Positions 25,094 to 32,671 of a stretch of 64,000 nt of DNA are shown piece by piece; within the stretch, counting starts at the first letter, position 1, and the number at the start of each line of letters is the position of its first letter. This DNA is from Sphingomonas sp. FARSPH. GTDB taxonomy: Bacteria; Pseudomonadota; Alphaproteobacteria; Sphingomonadales; Sphingomonadaceae. The notes beneath the pieces are model-generated. The model was not told where the DNA came from, made no database searches, and was given only the letters and a program-made list of their open reading frames with translations. The DNA is taken from contig NZ_CP029985.1 in the NCBI RefSeq assembly GCF_003355005.1, positions 3,246,501 through 3,310,500 of the forward strand, in the 5' to 3' direction. A program made the position numbers and the translations under genes.

Positions 25094-26638
25094 TTGCAGT
25101 TCCACCTCCCCGCGTCGCTCGATCCCCGTCAGTTTCTGCGCCCCCGCCGCCGCGGCATCGCCTCGGTCAATGCGGAGGTGCGCGACGGGATCGTGCCCGC
25201 GGGCAGCGACATCGCGCAGACGCACGACCACGACGGCGCGGAACCGCCGGCGCGCAATTACCGCACCGTCGCGCTCATCATCGCCACGGCGATGTTCATG
25301 GAAAACCTCGATGCCACCGTGCTCGCCACCGCACTGCCGACGATGGCGCGCGATTTCGGCGTGCGCGCGCCGGAGATGAGCATCGCGCTCACCTCGTACC
25401 TACTCGCCCTCGCCGTGTTCATCCCCGCCTCCGGCACCATGGCGGATCGTTTCGGCGCGCGTGCGGTATTTCGCGCCGCGATCGGCCTGTTCGTCGCGGG
25501 ATCGCTCGCCTGCGGCCTCGCGCCGACGCTGCCGCTGATGGCGCTCGCACGGTTTGCGCAAGGGGTCGGCGGCGCGATGATGATGCCTGTCGGGCGGCTC
25601 GTGTTGCTGCGCTCGGTGGCCAAACGCGACATGGTGTCGGCGATGTCGTGGCTGATCATGCCCGCGCTGATCGGCCCGATCGTCGGGCCCCCGCTCGGCG
25701 GGTTCATCGTCACCTACCTCGACTGGCGCTGGATCTTCTGGCTCAACCTGCCGATCGGGATCGTCGGCATTTGGCTGGTTGGCCGGTTCATCGCCGACAT
25801 CCGCGAGGATGATCCCCACCCCTTCGACCCGATGGGCTTCGTGCTCTCGGGCGGCGCGCTCGGCTGTCTGCTGATGGGGTTCGAAATGGCGAGCCGCAGC
25901 GGCGAGGGGCGGCTCGCCGCGATCCTGATCGCGGTCGGCCTGGTGGTCGGCGCGCTGTATCTGCGCCATGCGAAGCACGTCGCGCATCCCATCCTCGACG
26001 TGTCGCTGATGCGCGTGCCGACGTTCCGCCTGTCGGTGATCGGCGGATCGCTGACCCGCATCACGCAGGGCGCGCAGCCGTTCCTGCTGCCGTTGATGAT
26101 GCAGCTCGCCTTCGGGCTGTCCGCGGCGCATAGCGGCGCGATGACCGTCGCGGGCGCGATCGGGTCCTTCGGGATGAAGGGGGTCGCACGTCGCATCCTG
26201 CGCCGCTTCGGCTTCCGCGCCAGCCTGGTCGTCATGGGGCTGCTCGGAACCGGCGCCTATGCGCTATGCGGCCTGTTCCGCCTCGACTGGCCGTTGCCCG
26301 CGGTGTTCGCGGTGCTTGTCGTCTCAGGCTTCCTGATGTCGTTTCAGTTCACCGCCTACAACACGATCGCCTATGACGAGATCGACAAGACGCGGATGAG
26401 CGCGGCTACGAGCTTTTATTCCACATTCCAGCAACTGATGTTGTCGCTGGGCATCTGCGCGGGCGCAACGGCGCTCCATCTGTCGATGCTGTGGGCGGGG
26501 CGGATGCGTCCGGATTTTACGGACTTCTCCGCCGCTTTTTGGACGGTGACCGCAATCTCGCTGTGCGCGGTGTTCGTCAATCTGCGGTTCGATCGCGATG
26601 CCGGGGCCGAACTCACCGGGCGGGCGAAGCGGGATTAG
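25094..26638 (+). CDS. MFS transporter, DHA2-like
   Basis: Up to 514 residues, about 14 membrane helices. Helix 1 has IIATAMFMENLDATVLATALPTMARDFG and the loop 2-3 motif A is present as GTMADRFGARAV. DHA2 members export drugs or other small molecules. The start is unclear: the frame opens with TTG 25094 giving a 55-residue hydrophilic lead-in, and GTG codons at 25178 and 25193 are alternatives; no ribosome site decides. It stands alone between two terminators, with no regulator or adaptor (HlyD) gene alongside. Confidence 0.85.
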   Translation: MQFHLPASLDPRQFLRPRRRGIASVNAEVRDGIVPAGSDIAQTHDHDGAEPPARNYRTVALIIATAMFMENLDATVLATALPTMARDFGVRAPEMSIALTSYLLALAVFIPASGTMADRFGARAVFRAAIGLFVAGSLACGLAPTLPLMALARFAQGVGGAMMMPVGRLVLLRSVAKRDMVSAMSWLIMPALIGPIVGPPLGGFIVTYLDWRWIFWLNLPIGIVGIWLVGRFIADIREDDPHPFDPMGFVLSGGALGCLLMGFEMASRSGEGRLAAILIAVGLVVGALYLRHAKHVAHPILDVSLMRVPTFRLSVIGGSLTRITQGAQPFLLPLMMQLAFGLSAAHSGAMTVAGAIGSFGMKGVARRILRRFGFRASLVVMGLLGTGAYALCGLFRLDWPLPAVFAVLVVSGFLMSFQFTAYNTIAYDEIDKTRMSAATSFYSTFQQLMLSLGICAGATALHLSMLWAGRMRPDFTDFSAAFWTVTAISLCAVFVNLRFDRDAGAELTGRAKRD

Positions 26639-26663
26639 GCCCCGGCAGATACGCGCCGGGGCC
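26638..26663. terminator. Bidirectional hairpin between convergent genes
   Basis: GGCCCCGGC (26638-26646) pairs perfectly with GCCGGGGCC (26655-26663) around an 8-base loop. It overlaps the last base of the MFS stop codon and ends 13 bp from the stop of the convergent small gene. No U tract in either direction, so termination would be hairpin- or Rho-assisted. Confidence 0.55.
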
Positions 26664-26675
26664 GGTACGCATGGG

Positions 26676-26891
26676 TTAGCGCTGCTGCGCGGCTTTCGCG
26701 GCGCGCGCCTTCTTCGCATAATGGTGGTGCATGGCGATGCAGCCCGCTGCGGCGCCGGCCACAGCATGGCCCTTGCCCACCATATGCCCCGCCACGCCGC
26801 CCGCAAGCGCGCCGCGGATACAGCCCTTGGCAAGCGCCGGCTGGGCCGCGACCAGCGTCGTGCTGGCGACGATGAGCATCACGAATTTCAT
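26676..26891 (-). CDS. Small exported glycine-zipper-like protein
   Basis: 71-residue protein. A signal peptide (MKFVMLIVASTTLVAAQPALA) leads to a short mature part with a glycine-rich hydrophobic hairpin, IRGALAGGVAGHMVGKGHAVAGAAAGC, then a His- and Lys-rich tail (MHHHYAKKARAAK). The ATG at 26891 follows GAGGAGGGA. It resembles the larger glycine-zipper protein at 901-1470 in design. Probably periplasmic or membrane-associated; function unknown. Confidence 0.75.
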   Translation of the reverse strand: MKFVMLIVASTTLVAAQPALAKGCIRGALAGGVAGHMVGKGHAVAGAAAGCIAMHHHYAKKARAAKAAQQR

Positions 26892-26967
26892 GATCGTCCC
26901 TCCTCGTGTCGATCGAATAGAACGGATTGAAGCCGCGACGGCCCCAAGCTGTTCCATGAATTCGGCG

Positions 26968-27879
26968 TCATCCGCCGGTCGCCGGCAGGAGGGCCCAGCG
27001 ATCCGCGTCGATCACCGCGCGCAGAAATGCGACGAAGGCCGCGATCGTCGGCGGTACGCGCGGGCTGCGCAGATGCACCGCATATATGCCCGCATCGGCC
27101 GATCCTTCCCAGGGTTCGAGGACGCGCACCAGCCTGCCGGTCGCCAGATCGCCGGCGACATCCCATAACGATCGCAGCGCGAGACCGACGCCGCCAAGCG
27201 CCAGTTCGCGCACCATCTCGCTGGAGTTGGTGCGCACATGGCTCTCCGCCGCGACCGTGAGCTCGCGTCCCGCCGCGACGAGCCGCCACGGCATCTGTCC
27301 TTCCGCGGCGAGCAGACGATGCCGTGCCAGCGCGTCGACCGACTCCGGCGTGCCGTGCTGCGCAAGATAGGCGGGTGCCGCACACAGGACGCGCCGGCTC
27401 GTCGCCAGCCGGTGCACGGTCAAGCCGTCCGGCAGGGTCACGGCGATGCGGATCGCGACATCGACCCGGCCCGCCATCAGGTCGACGAAGCCGTCGTCGA
27501 GATCGAAGCCGAGCGCGATAGCGGGATAGCGCGCCAGGAACGTGCCGAGATGCGGCGCGACGTGAAGGCGCCCGAACGACGTCGGCGCGCTCACCGTCAG
27601 TCGTCCGGCGGGCGTGTCGCTGCGGCCCGTCGCGCGATCTTCCGCCGCACGCAGCGCGGCAAGGATGGGGATCAGGTCGTCGCGGAACCGCTCCCCCGCC
27701 GCGGTCAGCGCCAGCCGGCGTGTCGTGCGGTGGACCAGATGGACGCCCATTCGCGCCTCCAACGCCGCGAGCCGTTTCGAGACTGCAGCCGGTGACAGCC
27801 GCAGCATCCGCGCCGCACCGCTGAGGCTCCCCGCCTCCGCCACGCGCGCGAACAACGCATAATCGGGATCCACCGGCAT
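26968..27879 (-). CDS. LysR family transcriptional regulator
   Basis: 303-residue regulator with an N-terminal winged HTH (VAEAGSLSGAARMLRLSPAAVSKRLAALEARMGVHL, about 11-45) and a periplasmic-binding-protein-like effector domain (about 92-290). It is of the CrgA/DmlR-like group. The start ATG 27879 has AAGGGA upstream. It is divergent from malate synthase with 100 bp between, so it may control glcB and itself; LysR proteins commonly do this. The effector is unknown. Confidence 0.9.
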   Translation of the reverse strand: MPVDPDYALFARVAEAGSLSGAARMLRLSPAAVSKRLAALEARMGVHLVHRTTRRLALTAAGERFRDDLIPILAALRAAEDRATGRSDTPAGRLTVSAPTSFGRLHVAPHLGTFLARYPAIALGFDLDDGFVDLMAGRVDVAIRIAVTLPDGLTVHRLATSRRVLCAAPAYLAQHGTPESVDALARHRLLAAEGQMPWRLVAAGRELTVAAESHVRTNSSEMVRELALGGVGLALRSLWDVAGDLATGRLVRVLEPWEGSADAGIYAVHLRSPRVPPTIAAFVAFLRAVIDADRWALLPATGG

Positions 27880-27884
27880 TCGTT

Positions 27885-27966
27885 CCCTTAAGGAAAAAGA
27901 CTCGTCACATCTTCATTACTACCGCACCAATCCGCGCACCGCTATGATCCCACCTCAATATATGAG
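27885..27966. promoter_or_regulatory. Divergent promoter region of the LysR gene and glcB
   Basis: Two inverted repeats bracket this 82-bp stretch: CCTTAAGG at 27885-27892, overlapping the LysR ribosome site, and CTCA-ATATA-TGAG at 27954-27966, overlapping the glcB ribosome site. They are plausible LysR-type operators; no clear -35/-10 pair was identified. Confidence 0.35.
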
Positions 27967-27979
27967 GAGTCGAACTGCG

Positions 27980-30079
27980 ATGACCGCCACGATCGAACGC
28001 GCCGGATTGCAGGTATCGCCCGACCTTGCCGGCTTCCTCGAGGCGGAGGTGCTGCCGGGCAGCGGGGTCGACCCGTCCGCTTTCTGGACGGGGACCGCAC
28101 GCCTTTTCGAGACGCTGACGCCGGAAAACCGTGCCTTGCTCGCCGCGCGGGACCGGATGCAGGCCGCGATCGACGCGCGCTATCGCGCGGGCGCTCCTGC
28201 GGATGCGGCCTTCCTGCGCGACATCGGCTACCTCGTTGATCCGCCAGCCCCCTTCACGATCGATCCCGACCATGTCGATCCGGAGGTCGCCGCGATCGCC
28301 GGGCCGCAGCTCGTCGTGCCGATCCTCAACGCGCGCTTCCTGCTCAACGCCGCAAATGCACGCTGGGGCAGCCTTTACGACGCGCTCTACGGCACGGATG
28401 CAATCCCCGGTGCGCGCATGCCGGGGTACGATCCCGCACGCGGGGCTGCGGTCGTCGCCTGGGCGAAGGCGTTCCTCGACGATGTCCTGCCGCTCGCCGA
28501 CGGAGGATCCTGGGCGACGCTGACGGGCAAGCCGGTGCTGGCCGACCCGACGTTGTTCGTCGGGCGCAGCGAGACGGGCCTGCTCTATCGCCACCACGGC
28601 CTGCACATCGAACTGGTCATCGACCCTGCCCATCCGATCGGCCGCATTGATCCCGCCGGGATCGCCGACATCATCCTGGAAAGCGCGATCACCACGATCT
28701 GCGACCTCGAGGATTCGGTCGCGGCGGTCGATGCGGCGGACAAGGTCGCGGCCTATGCCAATTGGCTGGGGCTGATGCGCGGCGACCTGACCGACACGTT
28801 CGAGAAGAACGGGCGGATGCAGACGCGGCGGCTCCATCCCGATCGCCGCTATGTCGCGCCCGACGGCACGCCCTTCACCCTGCCGGGTCGCAGCCTGCTG
28901 TTCGTGCGCAACGTCGGCCATCTGATGACAACGCCCGCGGTGCGCCTGCCCGACGGCAGCGAGGCGCCGGAGGGCATTCTGGACGCGATCGTCACCAGCC
29001 TGATCGCGCTGCACGACCGCGCGTCGCGATCCAACAGCCGCGCAGGCTCGATCTACATCGTCAAGCCCAAGATGCACGGCCCGGCGGAAGCCGCCTTCAC
29101 CGACCGATTATTCGACGCGATCGAGGACCTTCTGTCGTTGCCGCGCCACACCATCAAGGTCGGGGTGATGGACGAGGAGCGCCGGACCAGCGCCAATCTC
29201 GCCGCCTGCATCGCGGCGGTGCGGCATCGCATCGTGTTCATCAACACCGGCTTTCTCGATCGCACCGGCGACGAGATCCATACCGCGATGCAGGCCGGCC
29301 CGATGATCCGCAAGGGCGAGGTGAAGGGCAGCGGCTGGATCGCCGCCTACGAGGATCGCAACGTTCAGATCGGCCTTGCCTGCGGCCTCGCGGGCAGGGC
29401 GCAGATCGGCAAGGGCATGTGGGCCGCGCCCGACCGTATGGCAGACATGCTGGCGCAGAAGGGCACGCATCCGATGAGCGGCGCGACCACCGCTTGGGTC
29501 CCCTCGCCCACCGCCGCGACGCTGCACGCGACGCATTACCATCGTGTCGACGTCGCCGCCCGCCAGCGTGCGCGGGCGACGGAGGCGATCGCCCCGCTCG
29601 ACGCGCTGCTCTCACCTCCGCTCGCAGGGGGGCGCAACTGGACGCCGCAGGAGGTGCGCGAGGAGCTCGACAACAATGCGCAAGGCATCCTCGGCTATGT
29701 CGTGCGCTGGATCGACCAGGGCGTCGGCTGTTCGAAAGTCCCCGATATCCACGACGTCGGGCTGATGGAGGATCGCGCGACCTTGCGGATCTCGTCGCAG
29801 CATATGGCCAACTGGCTGCTGCACGGCGTCGCCACGCCGGCGGAGGTCGACGCCGCGCTGCACCGCATGGCGGCGAAAGTGGATGCGCAGAATGCGGGCG
29901 ATCCCGCCTATCGCCCGATGGCGGGACGCGAGGCGGACAGCATCGCCTTCCAGGCCGCACGCGCTTTGGTGACGGAGGGGGTGCGCCAGCCCAACGGCTA
30001 TACCGAACCGCTGCTCCACCGCTTCCGCGCCGAGGCGAAGCGGCGTGGTGGGGATCGCGTGCCAGCAGCCGCGGCCTGA
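27980..30079 (+). CDS. glcB: Malate synthase G
   Basis: 699-residue glyoxylate-shunt enzyme condensing glyoxylate with acetyl-CoA to malate. The G-isoform traits are the long single chain and segments such as ITTICDLEDSVAAVDAADK, GRSLLFVRNVGHLM, IYIVKPKMHGPAEAAF, MDEERRTSANL, FINTGFLDRTGDEIHT and the late GCSKVPDIHDVGLMEDRATLR near 590, which includes the catalytic Asp. A Shine-Dalgarno (GAGGAG) is 10 bp before the ATG. The gene stands alone in a region with acs and fatty acid genes, consistent with growth on C2 units. Isocitrate lyase is not in this window. Confidence 0.96.
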   Translation: MTATIERAGLQVSPDLAGFLEAEVLPGSGVDPSAFWTGTARLFETLTPENRALLAARDRMQAAIDARYRAGAPADAAFLRDIGYLVDPPAPFTIDPDHVDPEVAAIAGPQLVVPILNARFLLNAANARWGSLYDALYGTDAIPGARMPGYDPARGAAVVAWAKAFLDDVLPLADGGSWATLTGKPVLADPTLFVGRSETGLLYRHHGLHIELVIDPAHPIGRIDPAGIADIILESAITTICDLEDSVAAVDAADKVAAYANWLGLMRGDLTDTFEKNGRMQTRRLHPDRRYVAPDGTPFTLPGRSLLFVRNVGHLMTTPAVRLPDGSEAPEGILDAIVTSLIALHDRASRSNSRAGSIYIVKPKMHGPAEAAFTDRLFDAIEDLLSLPRHTIKVGVMDEERRTSANLAACIAAVRHRIVFINTGFLDRTGDEIHTAMQAGPMIRKGEVKGSGWIAAYEDRNVQIGLACGLAGRAQIGKGMWAAPDRMADMLAQKGTHPMSGATTAWVPSPTAATLHATHYHRVDVAARQRARATEAIAPLDALLSPPLAGGRNWTPQEVREELDNNAQGILGYVVRWIDQGVGCSKVPDIHDVGLMEDRATLRISSQHMANWLLHGVATPAEVDAALHRMAAKVDAQNAGDPAYRPMAGREADSIAFQAARALVTEGVRQPNGYTEPLLHRFRAEAKRRGGDRVPAAAA

Positions 30080-30085
30080 TCCGCC

Positions 30086-30123
30086 GCGTGAGGCAGGCGG
30101 CGCAATCGCCGCTTGCCTCACGC
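30086..30123. terminator. 17-bp hairpin after malate synthase
   Basis: Arms at 30086-30102 and 30107-30123 (GCGTGAGGCAGGCGGCG and its complement) pair over 17 bp with a single G:U, around the loop CAAT. It starts 6 bp after the glcB stop and ends 28 bp before the next start. No U tract. Confidence 0.65.
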
Positions 30124-30151
30124 GCGTCGGGCAGGGCAAGGGACGGGTCCG

Positions 30152-32533
30152 ATGTCGCCGTTCGCCCGCCTGTTCCTGTCTATCGCGCTGATCTTCGCCG
30201 CGGTCTTGCCCACGACGGGTGCCACCGCCCAGACGCCCTCGCCGAGCGATCTCGCCCATCAGATCAGCAAGGCGGAGATCGACCTGCGCGGCGCCGATCG
30301 CGCGCTCGATGGCCGGATCAGCCCCGCCGACCTCAAGGCGCTGCGCGAAAAGATCACGGATGCGCAGCAGAACGCGCAGACCGCCGCCGATCAGCTCAAC
30401 GAGCAGCTCGTGCTGGTCAACGCCCGCATCGCGCAGCTCGGCCCCACCCCCCAGGACGGGGCAGAGGCCCCCGACATCCATGCGCAGCGCACGCGGCTGG
30501 TTCAGCAGCACGCGTCACTCGACGCGGCGGTCAAGCGCGGCAATCTGCTGGGCGTCACCGCAACGCAATTGCTCGCCGAAATCGATCGCAGCCAGGCGGA
30601 ACAGATCAGCGAGCGTTTTACCGCCAAGGCGCCCTCGCCACTGTCGCCCGATTTCTGGCGCGACCTTGCCGACAACCTGCCCCGCGACGCACGCCGCGTG
30701 CGGCTGTTCCTCGATCAGGGTGCGGCGCAGATCGGCACGCAATGGCACGGCGGCCTGCCGTGGCATGCAATCGTCGGCGCGATCCTGGCGCTGATCCTGC
30801 TGTTTCCCGTGCGCCTCGTCGCGCGTCGCGCCGGGCAGCGTTTCCTTGTCGAGGATGCGCCGGGGCGCCGCGTGCGGCGCTCCGCCAACGCGCTATGGCG
30901 GGTGATGGTCGGTACATCGATGCCGACGCTCGCCGCCCTCGCGTTCGTCCAGGGGCTGCGCTGGTCGGGCCTGTTGCCGCAACGCTGGAGCGCCCTGCTC
31001 GACGCGCTGGTGATGGCGGCGGGGTTCAGCGGTTTCACCGTCGCGATTTTCGGCGCACTGCTGATGCGCAACCAGCCCTCGTGGCGCATCACCCCGATCG
31101 ACGACGAAACCGCGTCGCGGCTGCGGCCGCTGACCCAGGCACTCGCCCTTCTTGCGTTCGTCAGCATTCTGACGCAAGCATTCCTGAGCAGCATCGGCGC
31201 GAGCAGCGCCACGCAGGTCGCGACGCAGGCGGGCGAGGCGCTGCTCCACCTGCTGCTGATCGTCGCGACGCTCCTCGTCATCGCGCAACTGCGGGCGAAG
31301 CGCGCCGCGGAACTGGGCGAGGCCGCCAACACCTCCGCAACCGCCGGGCTGGCGGCGGCGACGCTGCTCGCCTGGGCGATCGTCGTCGTCGCAGTCGGGG
31401 CACTGCTGCTCGGCTACGTCAGCCTCAGCCTGATGCTGTCGCAGATGGTCGCCTGGACGACGGTGGTCGGCTCCAGCGTCTATCTGTTGATGGCCGCGGT
31501 CGACGATATCGCGACGACGCTGTTCCACCGCTCCAGCCGCCTCGGCGTCGTCCTGGTGCAGGGTCTCGGCATTCGGGGCAGCGCGGTCGACCAGTTCGGC
31601 GTCCTCCTGTCGGGCGTCGTCCGCCTGGCGCTCGCGATCGCGGCGCTGGCGCTGCTCATCAATCCCTTCGGCGCGGGCGCCGGCATCGCGGCGATCTTCG
31701 GCCGGCTCGGCAGCTTCGCGCAGGGCGTGCAGATCGGCGGCATCGCGATTTCGCCAGGCGCGATTTTGCAGGGCCTATTGGTGCTGCTCATCGGTCTCGC
31801 GCTGGTGCGCGGGTTCATGAGCTGGCTGGAGGGGCGCTACCTGCCCACCACCGATCTGGATGGATCGGGGCGCAATTCGGTCAGCCTCGTCGCGCGCTAT
31901 GTCGGCATCGCGCTGGCGGTGATCTGGGCGCTCGCCTCGCTCGGCATCGGGGTCGAGCGGATCGCGCTGCTGCTCTCCGCGCTGTCGGTCGGCATCGGGT
32001 TCGGCCTGCAGGCGATCACCCAGAATTTCGTGTCCGGCCTGATCCTGCTGGCCGAACGGCCGATCAAGATCGGCGATCTGGTGCGCGTCGGCACCGACGA
32101 AGGCGACGTCAAGCGGATCAGCGTGCGCTCGACCGAGATCGAGCTCGCCGACCATTCGACGCTGATCGTCCCCAATTCGGAACTCATCACCAAATCGGTG
32201 CTCAACAAGACGTTGAGCAACGCGCTCGGCCGCATCCAGCTGCAATTCTCCGTGCCGCTCGGCACCGACGCCGATCTCGTGCGCAGTCTCGTCCTGCAAA
32301 GCTTCGCGCGGGAACCGGCGGTGCTTGAAGCCCCTGCCCCGGCGGCCTTCATCGACGGCATCGCCAGCGATCGTATCCTGTTCAACTGTTTCGGCCACGT
32401 CGCAAGCGCGCGCGCCGCCTATCCGACGCGCAGCGCCATCCTGCTCGTCTTGCTGCGCGAGTTCCGCGACCGCGGGATCGAAGTCGGCACGCTACCGCAA
32501 AAGCTCGAGATCGTTCCGCCGCAATCGGGCTGA
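30152..32533 (+). CDS. DUF3772 / MscS mechanosensitive channel family protein
   Basis: 793-residue membrane protein. Signal peptide (to TAQ), an N-terminal periplasmic DUF3772 domain with a coiled coil (about 35-190), about 10 transmembrane helices, then the MscS core: pore helix and beta domain with GIGFGLQAITQNFVSGLILLAERPIKIGDLVRVG near 620-655, and a C-terminal alpha/beta domain. Such long MscS relatives (MscK-like) release osmolytes at hypo-osmotic shock. The ATG at 30152 gives the signal peptide directly; further upstream codons add an implausible Arg-rich lead. Confidence 0.9.
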   Translation: MSPFARLFLSIALIFAAVLPTTGATAQTPSPSDLAHQISKAEIDLRGADRALDGRISPADLKALREKITDAQQNAQTAADQLNEQLVLVNARIAQLGPTPQDGAEAPDIHAQRTRLVQQHASLDAAVKRGNLLGVTATQLLAEIDRSQAEQISERFTAKAPSPLSPDFWRDLADNLPRDARRVRLFLDQGAAQIGTQWHGGLPWHAIVGAILALILLFPVRLVARRAGQRFLVEDAPGRRVRRSANALWRVMVGTSMPTLAALAFVQGLRWSGLLPQRWSALLDALVMAAGFSGFTVAIFGALLMRNQPSWRITPIDDETASRLRPLTQALALLAFVSILTQAFLSSIGASSATQVATQAGEALLHLLLIVATLLVIAQLRAKRAAELGEAANTSATAGLAAATLLAWAIVVVAVGALLLGYVSLSLMLSQMVAWTTVVGSSVYLLMAAVDDIATTLFHRSSRLGVVLVQGLGIRGSAVDQFGVLLSGVVRLALAIAALALLINPFGAGAGIAAIFGRLGSFAQGVQIGGIAISPGAILQGLLVLLIGLALVRGFMSWLEGRYLPTTDLDGSGRNSVSLVARYVGIALAVIWALASLGIGVERIALLLSALSVGIGFGLQAITQNFVSGLILLAERPIKIGDLVRVGTDEGDVKRISVRSTEIELADHSTLIVPNSELITKSVLNKTLSNALGRIQLQFSVPLGTDADLVRSLVLQSFAREPAVLEAPAPAAFIDGIASDRILFNCFGHVASARAAYPTRSAILLVLLREFRDRGIEVGTLPQKLEIVPPQSG

Positions 32534-32556
32534 CCCCGTTACTTCACCCCCACTTC

Positions 32557-32583
32557 ATGACGTGTACGTCATCTCTGCGTCAT
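32557..32583 (+). promoter_or_regulatory. Candidate Pho box upstream of the TonB receptor/phosphatase operon
   Basis: GTCAT occurs at 32568-32572 and 32579-32583, exactly 11 bases apart: ACGTCAT-CTCT-GCGTCAT-GCAA. PhoB boxes are 7-bp repeats CTGTCAT with 4-bp spacers at an 11-bp period; each copy here matches 5 of 7. The first copy also forms the inverted repeat ATGACGT-GT-ACGTCAT (32557-32572), so a CREB/other palindromic site is an alternative. It is 88 bp before the receptor ATG. Confidence 0.45.
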
Positions 32584-32671
32584 GCAACTTACGCGTCACT
32601 GACACCCGCGGCCGCTACCGGCGCACCCGACAGACGGCGCTGGGGGCGCCGCGGTTCGGGGATCTGACGTC

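Noticed and set aside
28762..32328. A same-strand open frame of 1188 codons across glcB and the MscS gene
   Set aside because: Its translation is Arg/Ala/Asp-rich low-complexity typical of the wrong frame of GC-rich DNA; the real genes in the other frame have clear family motifs.
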